DNA from: Phorcus lineatus | Lineage: Eukaryota > Mollusca > Gastropoda > Trochida > Trochidae | NCBI GenBank assembly: GCA_921293015.1 | Contig: OV121098.1 | Span: 13,491,016-13,555,015 of the forward strand | Reading direction: 5' to 3' | Length of the DNA: 64,000 nucleotides | Part shown: piece after piece, positions 23,900-36,900 of the stretch | How positions within the stretch are numbered: position 1 is the first letter of the stretch | Layout: each line of letters begins with the position of its first letter | Position numbers and translations under genes: made by a program | Notes under the pieces: model-generated | What the model was told of the DNA's origin: nothing | What the model saw: only the letters and a program-made list of their open reading frames with translations | The model's database searches: none

Positions 23900-24523
23900 G
23901 ACATATCGCTCAGATACATCACCACGTCACATCCACCACATCTACATCCACATTCGCCATCACTGATGTGGATGCGGATACAGTAGCATATCTTCAACTA
24001 CGTCACCTCCACCACATTTGCATCCGCATTCACACTAATATAAATGTGGATACAGTAGCATCTTTTAAACAATGTCACATCCACCACATTTACCTCCTTT
24101 TTTCAACGCTCTCACACTAATATTAATGTGGATACAGTAGCATGTTATAAACGATGTCACATCCACCACATTTACCTACACATTCCCCACACTACCATTC
24201 TGCTACAACTACATCCATATTCGCCCTCACTGATGTGGATGTGGATCGAGTAGAATCTCTTCCACCACGTCACATCCAACACACTTGCCTCTCACACTGC
24301 TAATTAAGTATATGGGTAAAACAGAATCTCTCAAAACAAGAAACAACCACCACACTTTCTCCACATTGGCCCACACTCTTACACTGGTGCGGATGTGGAT
24401 AGAACAGAATCTCTCCAAACAAGAAACAACCACCACACTTTCCTCCACATTCTCCCACACTCTCAAACTGTTGCGGATGTGGATACAGAAACATATCTCC
24501 CAACACGTCACATCCATCACACT
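23900..24523. repeat. Degenerate part of the 84-bp minisatellite family
   Basis: Repeats built from 'cacgtcacatccaccaca', 'cacattcgcc', 'cactctcacact' and 'gatgtggatacagta' have irregular spacing. They are related to the regular array at 25.0-26.2 kb but much more diverged. A family A miniature element at 24524-24992 separates the two blocks. Confidence 0.85.
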
Positions 24524-24992
24524 TTAAGAGCCACTCCGTGAGTTGTTGGAGTCATTTAGGCCAAACTTATTCAATGGTGTCATTTGATCGCGAAGTATCG
24601 ACTGTTACCAAAAATACACATTTAAAAGCGTTTTTACAGTGACAATATGATGGTAGAACGTTGCAATTAAGATCGAAAATCGGACAGTGGCGCGCGTCAA
24701 ATAGTCAAACGTTATTTTGGAGACTTATCTAAAACATCCAGGAGGGCAATAAGGAGTTGATAGTGTTTGTTAGGTTAAATAACTAGTATCCATATATATT
24801 GGACGTGATATCTACACCTCTGTGCATTTATAAGGATGTTTTTAGTTTTTCATGGAAAACCAGTATTTGTCATACATATGTCTTTTGGACATGAAAACTT
24901 AAGATGTTTTGATTTTATATGACCCAATATGACATTTAGGTTCGTATCAAAGGTAAATAATATGTTATAAAAATCACGGAGTGGCTCTTTAA
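24524..24992. mobile_element. TTAA-flanked miniature element, family A copy 3
   Basis: Full-length copy (469 bp). It starts TTAAGAGCCACTCCGTGAG and ends CTCACGGAGTGGCTCTTTAA-like, bounded by TTAA, with the family's inner landmarks. It is nested inside the minisatellite, so it is younger than the first expansion of that array. Confidence 0.85.
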
Positions 24993-24999
24993 TTTTCTC

Positions 25000-26165
25000 C
25001 ATATTCGCCAACACTCTCAAAGCTACAGATATGAATACAGTATCAACTCTTCAGCCATGCATCCACATTCGCCCACATTCTCACACTGCTAGTGATGAGG
25101 ATACAGAAGCATATTTCCAACCACGTCACATCCACAATACTTTCCTCAACATTCGCCCACACTCTCACACTGCTATGGATGAGGATACAGAAGCATATCT
25201 CCAACCACGTCACATCCACCAGACTTTCCTCCACATTCGCCCACACTCTCAAACTGCTATTGATGAGGATACAGAAGCATATCTCCAACCACGTCACATC
25301 CACCATACTTTCCTCCACATTCGCCCACATTCTCACACTGCTATTGATGAGGATACAGAATCATATCTCCAACCACGTCACATCCACCAGACTTTCCTCC
25401 ACATTCGCCCACATTCTCACACTGCTAGTGATGAGGATACAGAAGCATATCTCCAATCACGTCACATTCACCATACTTTCCTCCACATTCGTCCACACTC
25501 TCACACTGCAATGGATGTGGATACAGGAGCATATCTCCAACCAAGTCACATTCACCATACTTTCCTCCACATTCGTCCACTCTCTCCCACTGCTGTGGAT
25601 GTGGATACAGGAGCATATCTCCAACCACGTCACATTCACCATACTTTCCTCCACATTCGTCCACTCTCTCCCACTGCTATGAATGTGGATACAGGAGCAT
25701 ATCTCCAACCACGTCACATTCACCATACTTTCCTCCACATTCGTCCACTCTCTCCCACTGCTATGGATGACGATACAGAAGCATATCTCCAACCACGTCA
25801 CATTCACCATACTTTCCTCCACATTCGTCCACACTCTCACACTGCAATGGATGTGGATACAGGAGCATATTTCCAACCACGTCACATTCACCATACTTTC
25901 CTCCACATTCGTCCACTCTCTCCCACTGCTGTGGATGTGGATACAGAAGCATATCTTCAACCACGTCACATCCACCAGACTTTCCTCCACATTCGTCCAC
26001 ATTCTCACACTGCTATGGATGAGGATACAGAAACATATCCCCAAACACGTCACATCCACCAGACTTTCCTCCACATTAGTCCACACTCTCACACTGCTAT
26101 GGATGTGGATACAGAAGCATATCTCCAACCACGTCACATCCACCAGACTTTCCCCCACAGTTAAG
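25000..26165. repeat. 84-bp minisatellite, about 13.5 copies
   Basis: The unit is 84 bp (28 codons), for example 'cacgtcacatccaccagact', 'ttcctccacattcgcc', 'cacactctcacactgctatg', 'gatgaggatacagaagca'. No copy has a length change over more than 1.1 kb. Because 84 is a multiple of 3, one forward frame is open for 377 codons (25031-26164; repeat MDEDTEAYLQPRHIHQTFLH + IRPHSHTA). Other frames on both strands are open too. No splice sites, domain or signal peptide support a real protein, so I annotate a repeat. Confidence 0.85.
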
Positions 26166-26329
26166 CTGCAACACCAAACCTTTTTTTATACCAGTATAGT
26201 TTAGGATCATGGGGTTTGTAACCAAACTTCCTCCATTCAAGCTGGAAATGAGAAAAAAAACTATAAACGTTATAATATTCAACTCATTGTGTATACAAGT
26301 TTCACACGGTTAGATTTGTCTTTCAAAAC

Positions 26330-27812
26330 GTAGAGAGACTTCTGCAAGTATTAAGGAGATCACGTCAGAAGGTTATCAAAATCTTGGAGAAAGTTGTCAA
26401 GCTCCAACTACTAGAACATACGAACAATTCTTCCCTTTCCGACACGTATCAGTCCGGGTACAAATCGAAACACAGTACAGAAACAGCCTTAAACTGTGTG
26501 CTTAATCAGATAAACATGATGGTTGACAGTGGCTCGGTGGCTTTGATGGCATGTCTTGACCTGTCGGCCGCATTCGATACGGTTGACCATCAAGGACTTC
26601 TTGATCGCATCCATCATGAGTACGGTGTGAGCAGCACAGCTCTGTCATGGTTTAAATCTTACCTTTCTGAGAGAGTGCAATCGGTCCAGATCGGTAAAGT
26701 GAAGTCGGATGGTATGGCACTGACCTGTGGAGTACCCCAGGGTTCAGTTTTGGGGCCAATACTATTTACGATGTACACTCGACCACTTGGACGTATTATC
26801 TCAGAACAACAAGTAGCCCACCACTTCTATGCGGATGACTCACAGCTCATAGACCATTTCAACACAGATGAAGCAAATGTCATATCTAAGGTTGAAAATT
26901 GCATCTCAACTATCCAGCAATGGATGTCATCAAATATGTTAAAGTTGAACGATGATAAAACTGAAATTGTATTCATAGGACCACCTTCAAGATTGAAGAA
27001 GTGTGAAACTGAGTACCTTCGAATCGGTAATGCAGACGTTAAAGTGTCTTCCTCACTTAAGAACTTGGGAGTCTATATTGACTGCAACCTATCCATGGCT
27101 AAACAGGTGTCACATATTTGTAAAATCTGTTACTTTCACCTAAGAAACATTGGATCAATTCGCCACCTGCTGACACAAGATGCAACAGCATGTCTCATGA
27201 GAACTCTGGTTCTTTCCAGAATGGACTACTGTAATAGTTTACTGTTTGGCATATCCAACACACTTCTCCAAAAATTACAAAAGATACAGAACACGGCCGC
27301 CCGAATCATTACCAGAAGCAAACCATCTTGCCACATATCGCCTATTCTCCGATCTCTCCACTGGCTACACATCCGTGAACGCATCGAGTTTAAGATCCTG
27401 ACACTAACATTTCAAGCCCTCCACCAGATGGGACCAGTCTACCTACAAGACCTCATTACTGTCTATACTCCCTCCAGATGTCTCCGCTCCAATGATCAGT
27501 TTCTCCTCTCAATTCCTTCATATAAACTCAAATCATTTGGTGCTAGATCATTTCAATATGCTTCAGCCAAACTATGGAACTCTCTACCTCTAGACCTTAA
27601 ACTTGCCCCAACACTACCCCTTTTCAAAAGCAGACTCAAAACATTTCTTTTCCAGCGCTACATCTAGTTCTCCAAACTTTGCCTGACTGTGTATATATGA
27701 ACAGTGAACAGTGTCTTGTATATATGGACGATGTCAGCGCTTTGAGCATCGTCAGTGTGCGGTGGAAATCAGCGCTATACAAATACCCTTATTATTATTA
27801 TTATTATTAAAT
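26330..27812 (+). mobile_element. CR1/L2-like LINE, 5'-truncated
   Basis: The copy starts inside the RT finger region, keeps the rest of ORF2, and ends in a 3' UTR with 'cagcgctttgagcatc' and 'cagcgctatacaaatac', then a (TTA)n tail at about 27788-27809. The truncated 5' end is usual for reverse-transcribed copies. Its 3' end is shared with SINE family 1. Confidence 0.88.
26384..27667 (+). CDS. Reverse transcriptase domain of a CR1/L2-like LINE (5'-truncated)
   Basis: An open frame of about 427 codons. Motifs in order: YQSGYKSKHSTETAL, the catalytic LDLSAAFDTVDH (first Asp), GVPQGSVLGPILFTMYT, and FYADDSQL (YADD, the second and third Asp). Then KTEIVFIG, a thumb region with SYLGVYID-like LKNLGVYIDCNLS, and a C-terminal RCLRSND ... 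GARSFQYASAKLWNSLPLDL block typical of CR1/L2 ORF2. The endonuclease and true start are absent; the first in-frame ATG-like start has no meaning. No stops interrupt the frame, so the copy is not old. Confidence 0.85.
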   Translation: MEKVVKLQLLEHTNNSSLSDTYQSGYKSKHSTETALNCVLNQINMMVDSGSVALMACLDLSAAFDTVDHQGLLDRIHHEYGVSSTALSWFKSYLSERVQSVQIGKVKSDGMALTCGVPQGSVLGPILFTMYTRPLGRIISEQQVAHHFYADDSQLIDHFNTDEANVISKVENCISTIQQWMSSNMLKLNDDKTEIVFIGPPSRLKKCETEYLRIGNADVKVSSSLKNLGVYIDCNLSMAKQVSHICKICYFHLRNIGSIRHLLTQDATACLMRTLVLSRMDYCNSLLFGISNTLLQKLQKIQNTAARIITRSKPSCHISPILRSLHWLHIRERIEFKILTLTFQALHQMGPVYLQDLITVYTPSRCLRSNDQFLLSIPSYKLKSFGARSFQYASAKLWNSLPLDLKLAPTLPLFKSRLKTFLFQRYI

Positions 27813-28829
27813 CTAATAATCTGTAAAGTTGTGTTTCCTCTTTTGAGACTGGTCTCGAAATGACTGCGGCTCTCGAAATAAACTCTTTTAATCTTTAATA
27901 AACTTAATAAACTCCTATTATCGGAAATAGTGTGCAACATGCTATCATAATTTCACGTCCTACATGTATTGTGATATATTTTGTATATTCATAAAAAAAA
28001 TACACTTTTAAGTGATTGCATTCATGTACTTTGAAATTAGTATAATTAATTTTGCAAACTATGTACATATACGCCGGTCTCAGACGGCGGGTCGGACATT
28101 AACGCCGGGCTTCTGGTGGCCTGAAGGGATAGAGGGATTCTAGTCGAGGAAATACGGCACGGTAACGAGATGAGACTGACTATACCCTTATTATGAACAT
28201 GATTTAAATATACCTATTCCTACCCTCACTAAAACTCACGTGTGGTTTTTAAAGGGACACAGGGTATGTTATTGGAGTCAAATATGTCAAACTTTATTAA
28301 TGATACTATTACATCCAGAAGTAAAGGGCGTTTCTGCAAGTCACTGCCTTAATGCATATCAGTTCAGTATAGAGACAATAAACAGTTTTAAGTTGTGACT
28401 TATGATCGTAAACCGGACATGGCGCGCGCCAAGGACTCAAACAAACTGGATTCTGGAAACCTATTTACATCAGAAAAAAAGAAAAATATGGATAAGTAGG
28501 TTGATAAACTAATGTTATCCTATTTTTTTTGTGTGATTTAAATGCAACTTACAGGATGCGGTTTGAACCCTGGATATATTGTATTTTAACTCTTAGTAAA
28601 CATCAAACTGATAAATCATACTCTTTGTCACGAGACATTGGAGTGTTTGAAGAACTTATCTTATATCTTACTTCTTTTTAAGAAATACGTGCCATGTTCA
28701 ATCATAAAACCAACTGATAACACAAGTGTTAAATACAATAAATGATTGTATGGTTTTAAAAAATGTCAAATATTAACCACCAAATGCCACAAATGAATTT
28801 TAATAATTAACAATGAAAACCGTGGGCTA
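27813..28829. other. No gene; relic of a TTAA miniature element
   Basis: From 28249 'ttaaagggacacagggtatg' opens a sequence like the family C elements at 32.9 and 35.3 kb, with 'cgtaaaccggacatggcgcg' further in. No matching right end was found. Confidence 0.5.
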
Positions 28830-29560
28830 TATATTTGACAGAATCATACATGAATTCAACCGATGAAAACTAAAACTATATGGAATATTCGACAGAATCA
28901 TACATACATTCAACCGATGAAATCTAAAACTATATGGTATGTTTGACAGAATCATACATAACTCAACCGATGGAATCTTTAACAAGATGATATATTTGAC
29001 AGAATCATACATAACTCAACCGATGGAATCTTTAACAAGATGATATATTTGACAGAATCATACATAACTCAACCGATGAGATATTAAACTAGATGGGGAT
29101 TTTTGACAGACTCATACATAACTCAACCGATGAGAGATTTAACTAGATGGTGTATATGACAGAATCATACATACATTTAACTGATTGAATCTTAAACAAG
29201 GTGATATATTTGACAGAATCATACATCCATACAACCGATGAAATCTTAAACAAGATGGTGTATTTGACAGAATCATAAAGGAATTCAACCGATGAAATCT
29301 TTAAATAGATGGTGTATTAGACAAAATCATACATGTATTTAACTGGTGGAATTTCAAGTAGATGGTATAATTGCCAGAATCATATAACCCAACCGATGAA
29401 ATTGCTAACTAGATGGTTGTTTGACAGAATCATATACGAATACAACCGATGAAATCTTTAACTAGATGGTTGTTTGACAAGTATCATATATGCATGTAAC
29501 TAATGGAATCTTTAACTAGATGGTCTATTCGACAGATTCATACATGGATTCAACAGATAG
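28830..29560. repeat. Tandem repeat, 53-54-bp unit, about 13 copies
   Basis: Unit core: 'gacagaatcatacataactc' then 'aaccgatgaaatcttta' and 'actagatggtatatt'. Starts recur at 28838, 28891, 28945, 28998, 29051 and onward to about 29530. It lies just upstream of the plus-strand gene. Confidence 0.88.
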
Positions 29561-30911
29561 AATTTTTTCATGAAATGATGTCATGCCAGCAGCTTGATAC
29601 CTATGATCTAGAGCTCAACAGTCCTTTCAACCGGGCGGTGCCGCTATTGCAAGATGGAAGCGATTCCATTGGTTGGTTATATATCTTGAGTTATTTGTAT
29701 TTGAATTTGTTTTGATTGATATCAGGGAATTGTAAGAGCTCTACGGATACAAATATGCTGATGCAGCAGGATTTTGTTTTTCTTACCTCTGGCAAAACTC
29801 TGATTTTCTTGAAGGTCACTTTCCCCGTCCTTTTTCTGGCTTTATCTCCACTTACAAATGGTGAATGATATCAACAGCACCATCCTTTCGACTGTAAATT
29901 GGGTAAAATTCAATAGTTCTGGTCATTTAGGGAAACGTATTCCGCAGGCGGGTGAACACTCATAAGACAAAATAATTTAACAGCCTTGCCTCGGAACTGT
30001 TTGGATAGCGGACATATCATATATTCGCCATCTTTTGCTTCTGGCCGGATCTGGAACGATGATCCAAATTAATAATACTCATTTGCTAAAGTATAAAATA
30101 CATGTCCTTTTTGGAAACAAAATGGACATTTATACGTATCCTACATTTTAGAGAGATTTAAATGATAGTTTATTCACATGGATAATACTTTAAAACTCTA
30201 AATTATTTAGAATTATTATGTTCTGTTATAAAAAGCACAACATGGATATCTCTTAAATAATTTTAGAGGAATTGTAGTGTTACCATGGATACGGTTGAAT
30301 ACAATTCATAGTTTAATTTAAATTAATTTTTTAAACTTACAAAACAAGGAGCTCGTGTAACCATTATATCCAGATTGCTTCACCAGCCTGACGTCATCAT
30401 CATATAGGCCTATACAAATCCTTGGTTGAAATGATTCTCAAGCAGCAATTTTTCATGAATAATGAAACAGAATGTTTGAAATAATTGGCATGTCCAGTTA
30501 ATATAAAAAACGGCCAAGAAATCAACCTTTCCCAAATGCTTTTATTGCAAATTAAAATATATTCTTCGATTAAAACTGAATGCAAAAATGATATTGCCAC
30601 GACAATAGTGTTACAGGCCTTATTTTGAGAATAGTCAAAATAAAATAAAAATTAAGATATAATCTGTCTCATAATTCCACTTATATTAGGAGAAACTTTT
30701 ATAAGGTTTGGTTTCGAACTAGGTTTGTTAGTGGGTTTCATGTCAGTGTAGTGTAACGAGTGTAGGTTATCAGAGTTGCCCCCCTTGAAAGCACAGGTGG
30801 CGCTGATGCATACCACCATGGCGTCATGTAAACAACCATAGAAATTTCTCAAAAAACTTCAATTATTCGATTTGCTGTCACAGTTTATTGATTATGTAGT
30901 GTAATTAGAAT
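29561..30911. other. Upstream region of the 599-residue gene
   Basis: AT-rich DNA with no TATA box or transcription start I can support. 'aatatgctgatgcagcagga' near 29755 resembles the end of the family F elements (33955, 62808). Otherwise nothing is recognised. Confidence 0.45.
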
Positions 30912-30961
30912 ATGTCTGTTGAAACACCCAAAGAACAGTTTTGGCGGGAACAGCAAGATTC
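30912..30961 (+). CDS. 599-residue gene, exon 1 (start)
   Basis: ATG at 30912 opens MSVETPKEQFWREQQD, then donor GTAAGT. Ends after two bases of a Ser codon. In-frame reading upstream lacks a better start. Confidence 0.8.
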
Positions 30962-33900
30962 GTAAGTGAATCGAAATGTTTTAATGCTAAACAGCTGAAC
31001 AACTTTGTTACAGAACTTCTCCGAAGACTTGATGTCGAACGAAATAACAACGAAAGGATAACAATATGAATACGTTTTAAAATCCCAATAGTGCTAAGTT
31101 ACAAGAACTAATTTAAAACTAGCACATTCTCACTTAACATCCATATTATATTGCATTCGTATTAGTTGTTGTAGTTGTCGTCTTTGGAAATAATAAAAAT
31201 ATTTTTTAATCTGTTTTGACAAAGATCCTCAAACGAATATGGAAATCACACCCTGAGTAACCTGTTTCCGTGGTATTAAGAAACACGCTTCAAGGAGCTT
31301 TGAGGCTGATAATATCAAACATCCTGAACATCATAAAGTGATTTAATACATATAATTCCATCATTTAATGCTAATAATAAACAGGTGTTTTCCACCTTTG
31401 CTTAAAGTCATTGTCTCATTTTTGCAAGGCAGATTGTAATGCATGCCGGACAAATAGTTCACCACTCACAGAAATCTTTCCCCTGACGTTTGCAACACTT
31501 TTTCAGAACTCTGCAGGCATTCTAGCCCTCAATAATGAAGTTCAAACTACCCTACCCTAATATTACGTGTTTTGCGAGCGTTAGTCCTTACCACGTCATT
31601 TCGCTAAAGCCGTGACGAAGAACACATAAAATTTCCCAGCTGAATATCATATTTGAAAGAGCTAATAGCTTACCCTTTTTCAAATACTGAAATAACAAAA
31701 AGGTGCTTAACTCAATGAAGAATGCGTCTGTCATAAGTATGGGCGCTACAATTACTAGATTTCCGGTGTTTCGCACTCGCGATGGGATTGCAGTTGATTC
31801 GGTACCTAATCGGTGTATTAATGATTAGCAACTTCATCCAAAACTGCAAAATGAGCATAAAAATGAAAATCTTTGCAAACGCGACAGGAAATATTTGTCT
31901 TAGACTTAGTGATCAGATTTTGTTCGTGAAGAATAATTAGTTCAGTTTAGTTGCCTTACAAAAATGAGACTATGACTTTAATATGATTAATATTCATATA
32001 ATAATAAATGATATATAAGGAATGTTTTAGATATGCATTTGAACCTGAAATACTTATTACTAATTTCATCATACAGGGAATGATGTATGATGGATTTAAT
32101 TCAAAACTGCATGAATATTTCCAATCGCAATTTGTTACTTATCCAGATGCTAAAAAGATGATTGCTCTTTTGATTCATATATTTATATTCAAACATGGAT
32201 CATTTCATGAAGAAAAACATCTATCGTGATATTTCATGGAAACACAATTAAAGGAATCATTCCAAAGGTATTTCGATTGCTGAGGTGATGCATATAGCCT
32301 AAAAGAAGATGATTATAATGTAACACAGTTGGAACATTTTACCGAGGATAACATTTTGGTTGCTGTAAACTTGAAAACTAGATAAATAAGAGCACACACT
32401 CGGTACAAAACCACAAAAATGAAGAAGTCAATCAAGTGGCTACCAGTGTGAAAAAACTTGGTACGGCATTACAAGGAATTGTTTGATACTTTTATCATTA
32501 ATCATTTGTAAATGTGAAAATATTCTATCCATACAGAAGTATAGGAGCTTTTACTAAAAAACAAGATGGCGGACCGTCACCATATGAAGATATGTCAGTG
32601 TCTTTAAACAGCAGAAAGATTACATGATGGATCATACGAAGGCAATAGAGTCACGGAAGTATAGACTGTATACATAATGTCTCTTGAGTCTAAGAATTTC
32701 AGAGTTTCAGAAATGGGATCATGCAAGTTGGATATTGTTCCAGATTACGGCGAATCAGAACTCACCTGGTCAGCGGGAAGAAGAGCCCGAGTAAGTCTAG
32801 AAACTCGGTCCACGGGAAGAGGTCTCCCGGCCTCCATGCAGGGCACCCACCTTATGGGAGGTATCGCAGGTCAACGCCCCCAAACCTCCCCAGGTAATAC
32901 AGAACTTATGTCTTTAAAGTGACACAGAATATGTTATGAATTTTTCTTTGGCTCAGTGAAGACCCACATTACCATATGACCTGAGTTAAGTTTGAATCGC
33001 CTTTCTAAAGTTACATTTTTATCTCCTAAATGGCAACATTATGATTTTTTTTCTTTCTTAAATTTTAATTTGAAAAACAACCATATATATATCAACAATT
33101 CTAATCACAATTCGCAATTCTGATTGGACTTTTACCTATTTATTGGCACTATACTGAACTGAAAAGCATTGAGATGTTAATTTTCCGAAAAAACTATTTT
33201 TTTTCGATCAAATAACATCATTTATGAAGTCTGACATATTTGATGTGTGCCCCTTTAAGTAACAAGTTTATTCAATCATGTTTATTATTGGGGCTGAATG
33301 TTCAGATATCTTCTCAATCAAGCTGTTTCATTTGGTTATTGTATCATATCAAATCTCAAGGGCAGGTAACTGTGTACACATTTTCCTGTTGGAAATTCCA
33401 AGGGGTGACAGTGAAGAGTATTTGAACATTAAGCTCTGGTTGACAAAGGATGATAGTTAATGTGAAAGCAGTCTCATATTTCCATGCTTTTGGGCTGAAA
33501 ATTAAATTTCAAAACTTGTGCAAGACAGTATTTGCAAGGTAGACAGATAATTTATAACTTCTAATATAATAATTATTAGAATTTTTTTGTGTACACAAAA
33601 TGGTTACATATGTTATTATCAAAAGTAAAACAAAATTCATAATAAGATTTGATATTTTGCAAGGAAAATATTTGTCAGTCAATATTCACAGAGTTTGATT
33701 ATCATTTCAAATAAGTGAATCCGACTGTCAATAAAGTGGTAAACTAGTTTCAACACATCCATCAGCTCAACCAGAAATAGTTCATCCAGTTACTAATCAA
33801 GTAATGCCATTATGAAGACACAAAGGTAGCAGAAGCATGGTCAATTTTTCAACTTTGTAATTGCATGGATGTCTTCGATCTTCTGTTCTAGGTGATTCCT

Positions 33901-36900
33901 CTGCCTGCCTTTTGTTACTTGGCAAAGTCTTTGTCTTCCTTGAGCATCCATGATCATCCAGCTACATCAGCGTATTTGTCTCCGCCTAGCTCCATCATAT
34001 ACCCTGATATACTCCGGCCCAAAGCGCTTGAATCGCTAAATATGGCAAGCCAATGAAATGACTCGCTTTCAGCCATAGCGGCACCACCTGGATGAGAATT
34101 CAATCATATGTCAATGTAGGCTATTAATAGCCATGAGTAACCAGCCGTAAGCGATTCGAGCGTTTTAGGATATCGGGGTATATGATGAAGCTGGGCGGAG
34201 ACAAATACGCTGATGTAGCAGGATGATCCATGATAGAAAGATTCAAAAGGTCATGTCATGGTTCTTGACCAAGGATCCGCCTCATCTATTCGACAGTTGA
34301 TTTATCTTCTGTTGTTGCTATGGTTTCAGACTAGACACGCCCCCAGAACATGATGACCGGAGAAGTCGGCGCAATCTAAGGAAGGGGAGATACGAAGAGG
34401 TTCCCCCAGTTAAACCGAGAAAAGCATTTGTCAAGTAAGCTTCAAGTCTTTTTTTTATGTGTCTTTACTAAATTGCGAACTGATTTATGGAGGCATGACT
34501 CCAAAGCAGATTTTTTCATAATTTACATGTTAATCTATCTTGACAAAGCTAAACTATGAAGGTGTTGAGCTTGACCTTAGAGCTTGAAAAAATCAAATAT
34601 TTGATTTAATTAGGTCAGTATAAGCTAGATCAGTCGGAGCTAAGGGAGTCAGCAGCAATATTATTCATCTTAATCTTTATCTTAATCTTAAATTACATCG
34701 GAGAACAACACTGACAACTATATTTCAATACATTTACTGAAACATGAAGCCTTTAGTTTCAAGAACTTATCATAAAAAATTGGCACCATTGAATTTGTTT
34801 TTAGCCCCCCAGAATACGACAGCTGGGGCGAAGAAAGTGATGGAGAAGATGAAGATAACTTGAAACCACACCCCCTTCCTTACCCTGTGTACGCACCCCC
34901 ATCTGTTGTCTACGGACAACCTTTCCCAATGTACTATCCCCCTCCACCCAAGGGGGCGGTCCACCACCAGAGGAGGCGTGATAAGAAGCGCAAGTCCGAA
35001 CGAAAATACCAAGACCTATACCGACACGCCTCAAACAGACATCCAAAAGACTCAAAACGTAAAGGGCACAAGTCAAAACGTAATGGTCCCCGTAATTCTC
35101 AGCCAGACAGATACCCTGAAGGGTATCCAATACCTCTCCACAGCTACCCTGGTCCAATGGGCGGGTACCCGGTACCCATGTTGAACGCTTATGTTATGCC
35201 AGTGCACACGATACGAGACGAGGAGTCAGAAGAGTCTTCGGAGGAGGAAGTCAAACCTCAATACATATCGCCTCGACGGACCTACCAGGTAAGAAATGAG
35301 CGTATTCCCTTCAAGTGACACAGAGTATGTTTCCAGAATTTTGTATATTTCTTTAACGAGTCAAATTATCATTTGACCTTAGTTAAGTTCAAATTGCCCA
35401 TCTTAAGTTACATCCTCATCCCTTAAAAGCCAAAATTATGAAATTTTCGTGTTTTCGTTTGTAAGTCAAATACAGCCATTTAAATGTTTAGAAGTGAAAA
35501 TTCTTGCATCCCATTTTCAGGTATATTAATTATATATTACTAAACAATAACAAACAATATTTCACGTCGTGTCTCTTGTAAATAAGTTTACAAAATTCAA
35601 TTGAGTTATTGACGCGCACCATTTTCCAGTTTAAGATCATGAATCTCGACCTTTGTTATTGTCACTATGCTAACTGATAAGCATTGAGATGTTAATTTTC
35701 AGAAACATTCACTACTTGTCGATGAAATAAAAATGTGAAATTTGGCATATTTTACTCACACAACATACCCTGTACCCCTTTAATTCCACTTTTTTTTAAA
35801 GAGAAGCAGTATAACTATTATAACACTTTTTTACCCATTAGGTGAAACACATGTAGAGACATTTTCAATTTGAGTAGGTTAACATATCACATTTTACTTA
35901 GCAAGAATTGTTTCAGTATTGTTTGAAATAATTTGCAATCATAGACTTCATAAAATGCGCGTTCTTGACATTTACTATAGGAGGCCGGTATAAGGAAAGC
36001 AAGCTGTTTTCTGGACCTTTCCATGAGATTTAAATGCTACATACACATCAAGTGTTGTTAACAAGCACTCTTTATTTAGAGATATTTTATGGAAAACAGA
36101 GTTACTGGTTTTAATAACACATATGGTTAAACAAAACTGGTGACATATTTTTAATATGAAAACATGTGCACATAACCTTTGTCCTGCTATGTTTGCTAGT
36201 GCCTGAGGTATTAGCTTTTCAGTTATTTAGTGTAATTATATTTTCTATGTTGGTTTTATGTGTTTCAATTTAAAATAGAACAAAGGCCAACATGTTCAGA
36301 AGCTGAAAATACAGGTCTGATTTAAAATTGAAAAAATTTTCCAGGCAGCATATGGTGACATATTAATTTATCAAACCAGTGGCGCATGTGGGAATTTTGA
36401 AAGGGTTTTAGATTGTCACCTAATTTATGGTCGCTTTTTGAAAATGTTTTCCATAAAAGGGGGGACTCATTTGATGTTGTCGCATGACATTTGTAACTAG
36501 AACTAGAACTACTTCACTAAGGGGAATTATATCTACTATAGACTGATAGAATGTTTACCAAACTAGAAGAAAATATCCTTTCCCAGGAAATCAGCTCAAA
36601 AATCTCTATTTCAGATTATAAAACCTTTGCTTGACACATCAGATGCAGGAGTAAGTACAAATTTAATTTTTCTGTTGTGTTAAATGTTTTTGTATGCTGT
36701 GTTTGAGTTTGTTTGATGTTTTAGTTTTATATAACACAAGGTTATCTTTTTTTTTTCAAAAATTTTGTTAAGAAATTTGTGTACTATTAAAATTTTTGAA
36801 TTTTATTATACCTCTCTAAATTGCATATAAAAATCATGCAATATTATATACTACCTCCTATGTTGAATTTTATCAGACTTCAAATATATATATTTACATA

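Noticed and set aside
25031..26164. 377-codon open frame of 28-residue His/Asp-rich repeats as a protein-coding gene
   Set aside because: The repeat period is a multiple of 3, so several frames on both strands stay open. No start context, splice site, signal peptide or domain supports one frame.
32008..32229. 73-codon frame in intron 1 of the 599-residue gene
   Set aside because: The composition looks protein-like but no domain is recognised and it does not join the neighbouring exons in frame. Lies between a miniature element and exon 2.
32677..32922. 81-codon frame beginning MSLESKNF overlapping exon 2
   Set aside because: It is in a different frame from the one that joins exons 1 and 3. 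The chosen frame is supported by splice signals and phase on both sides.
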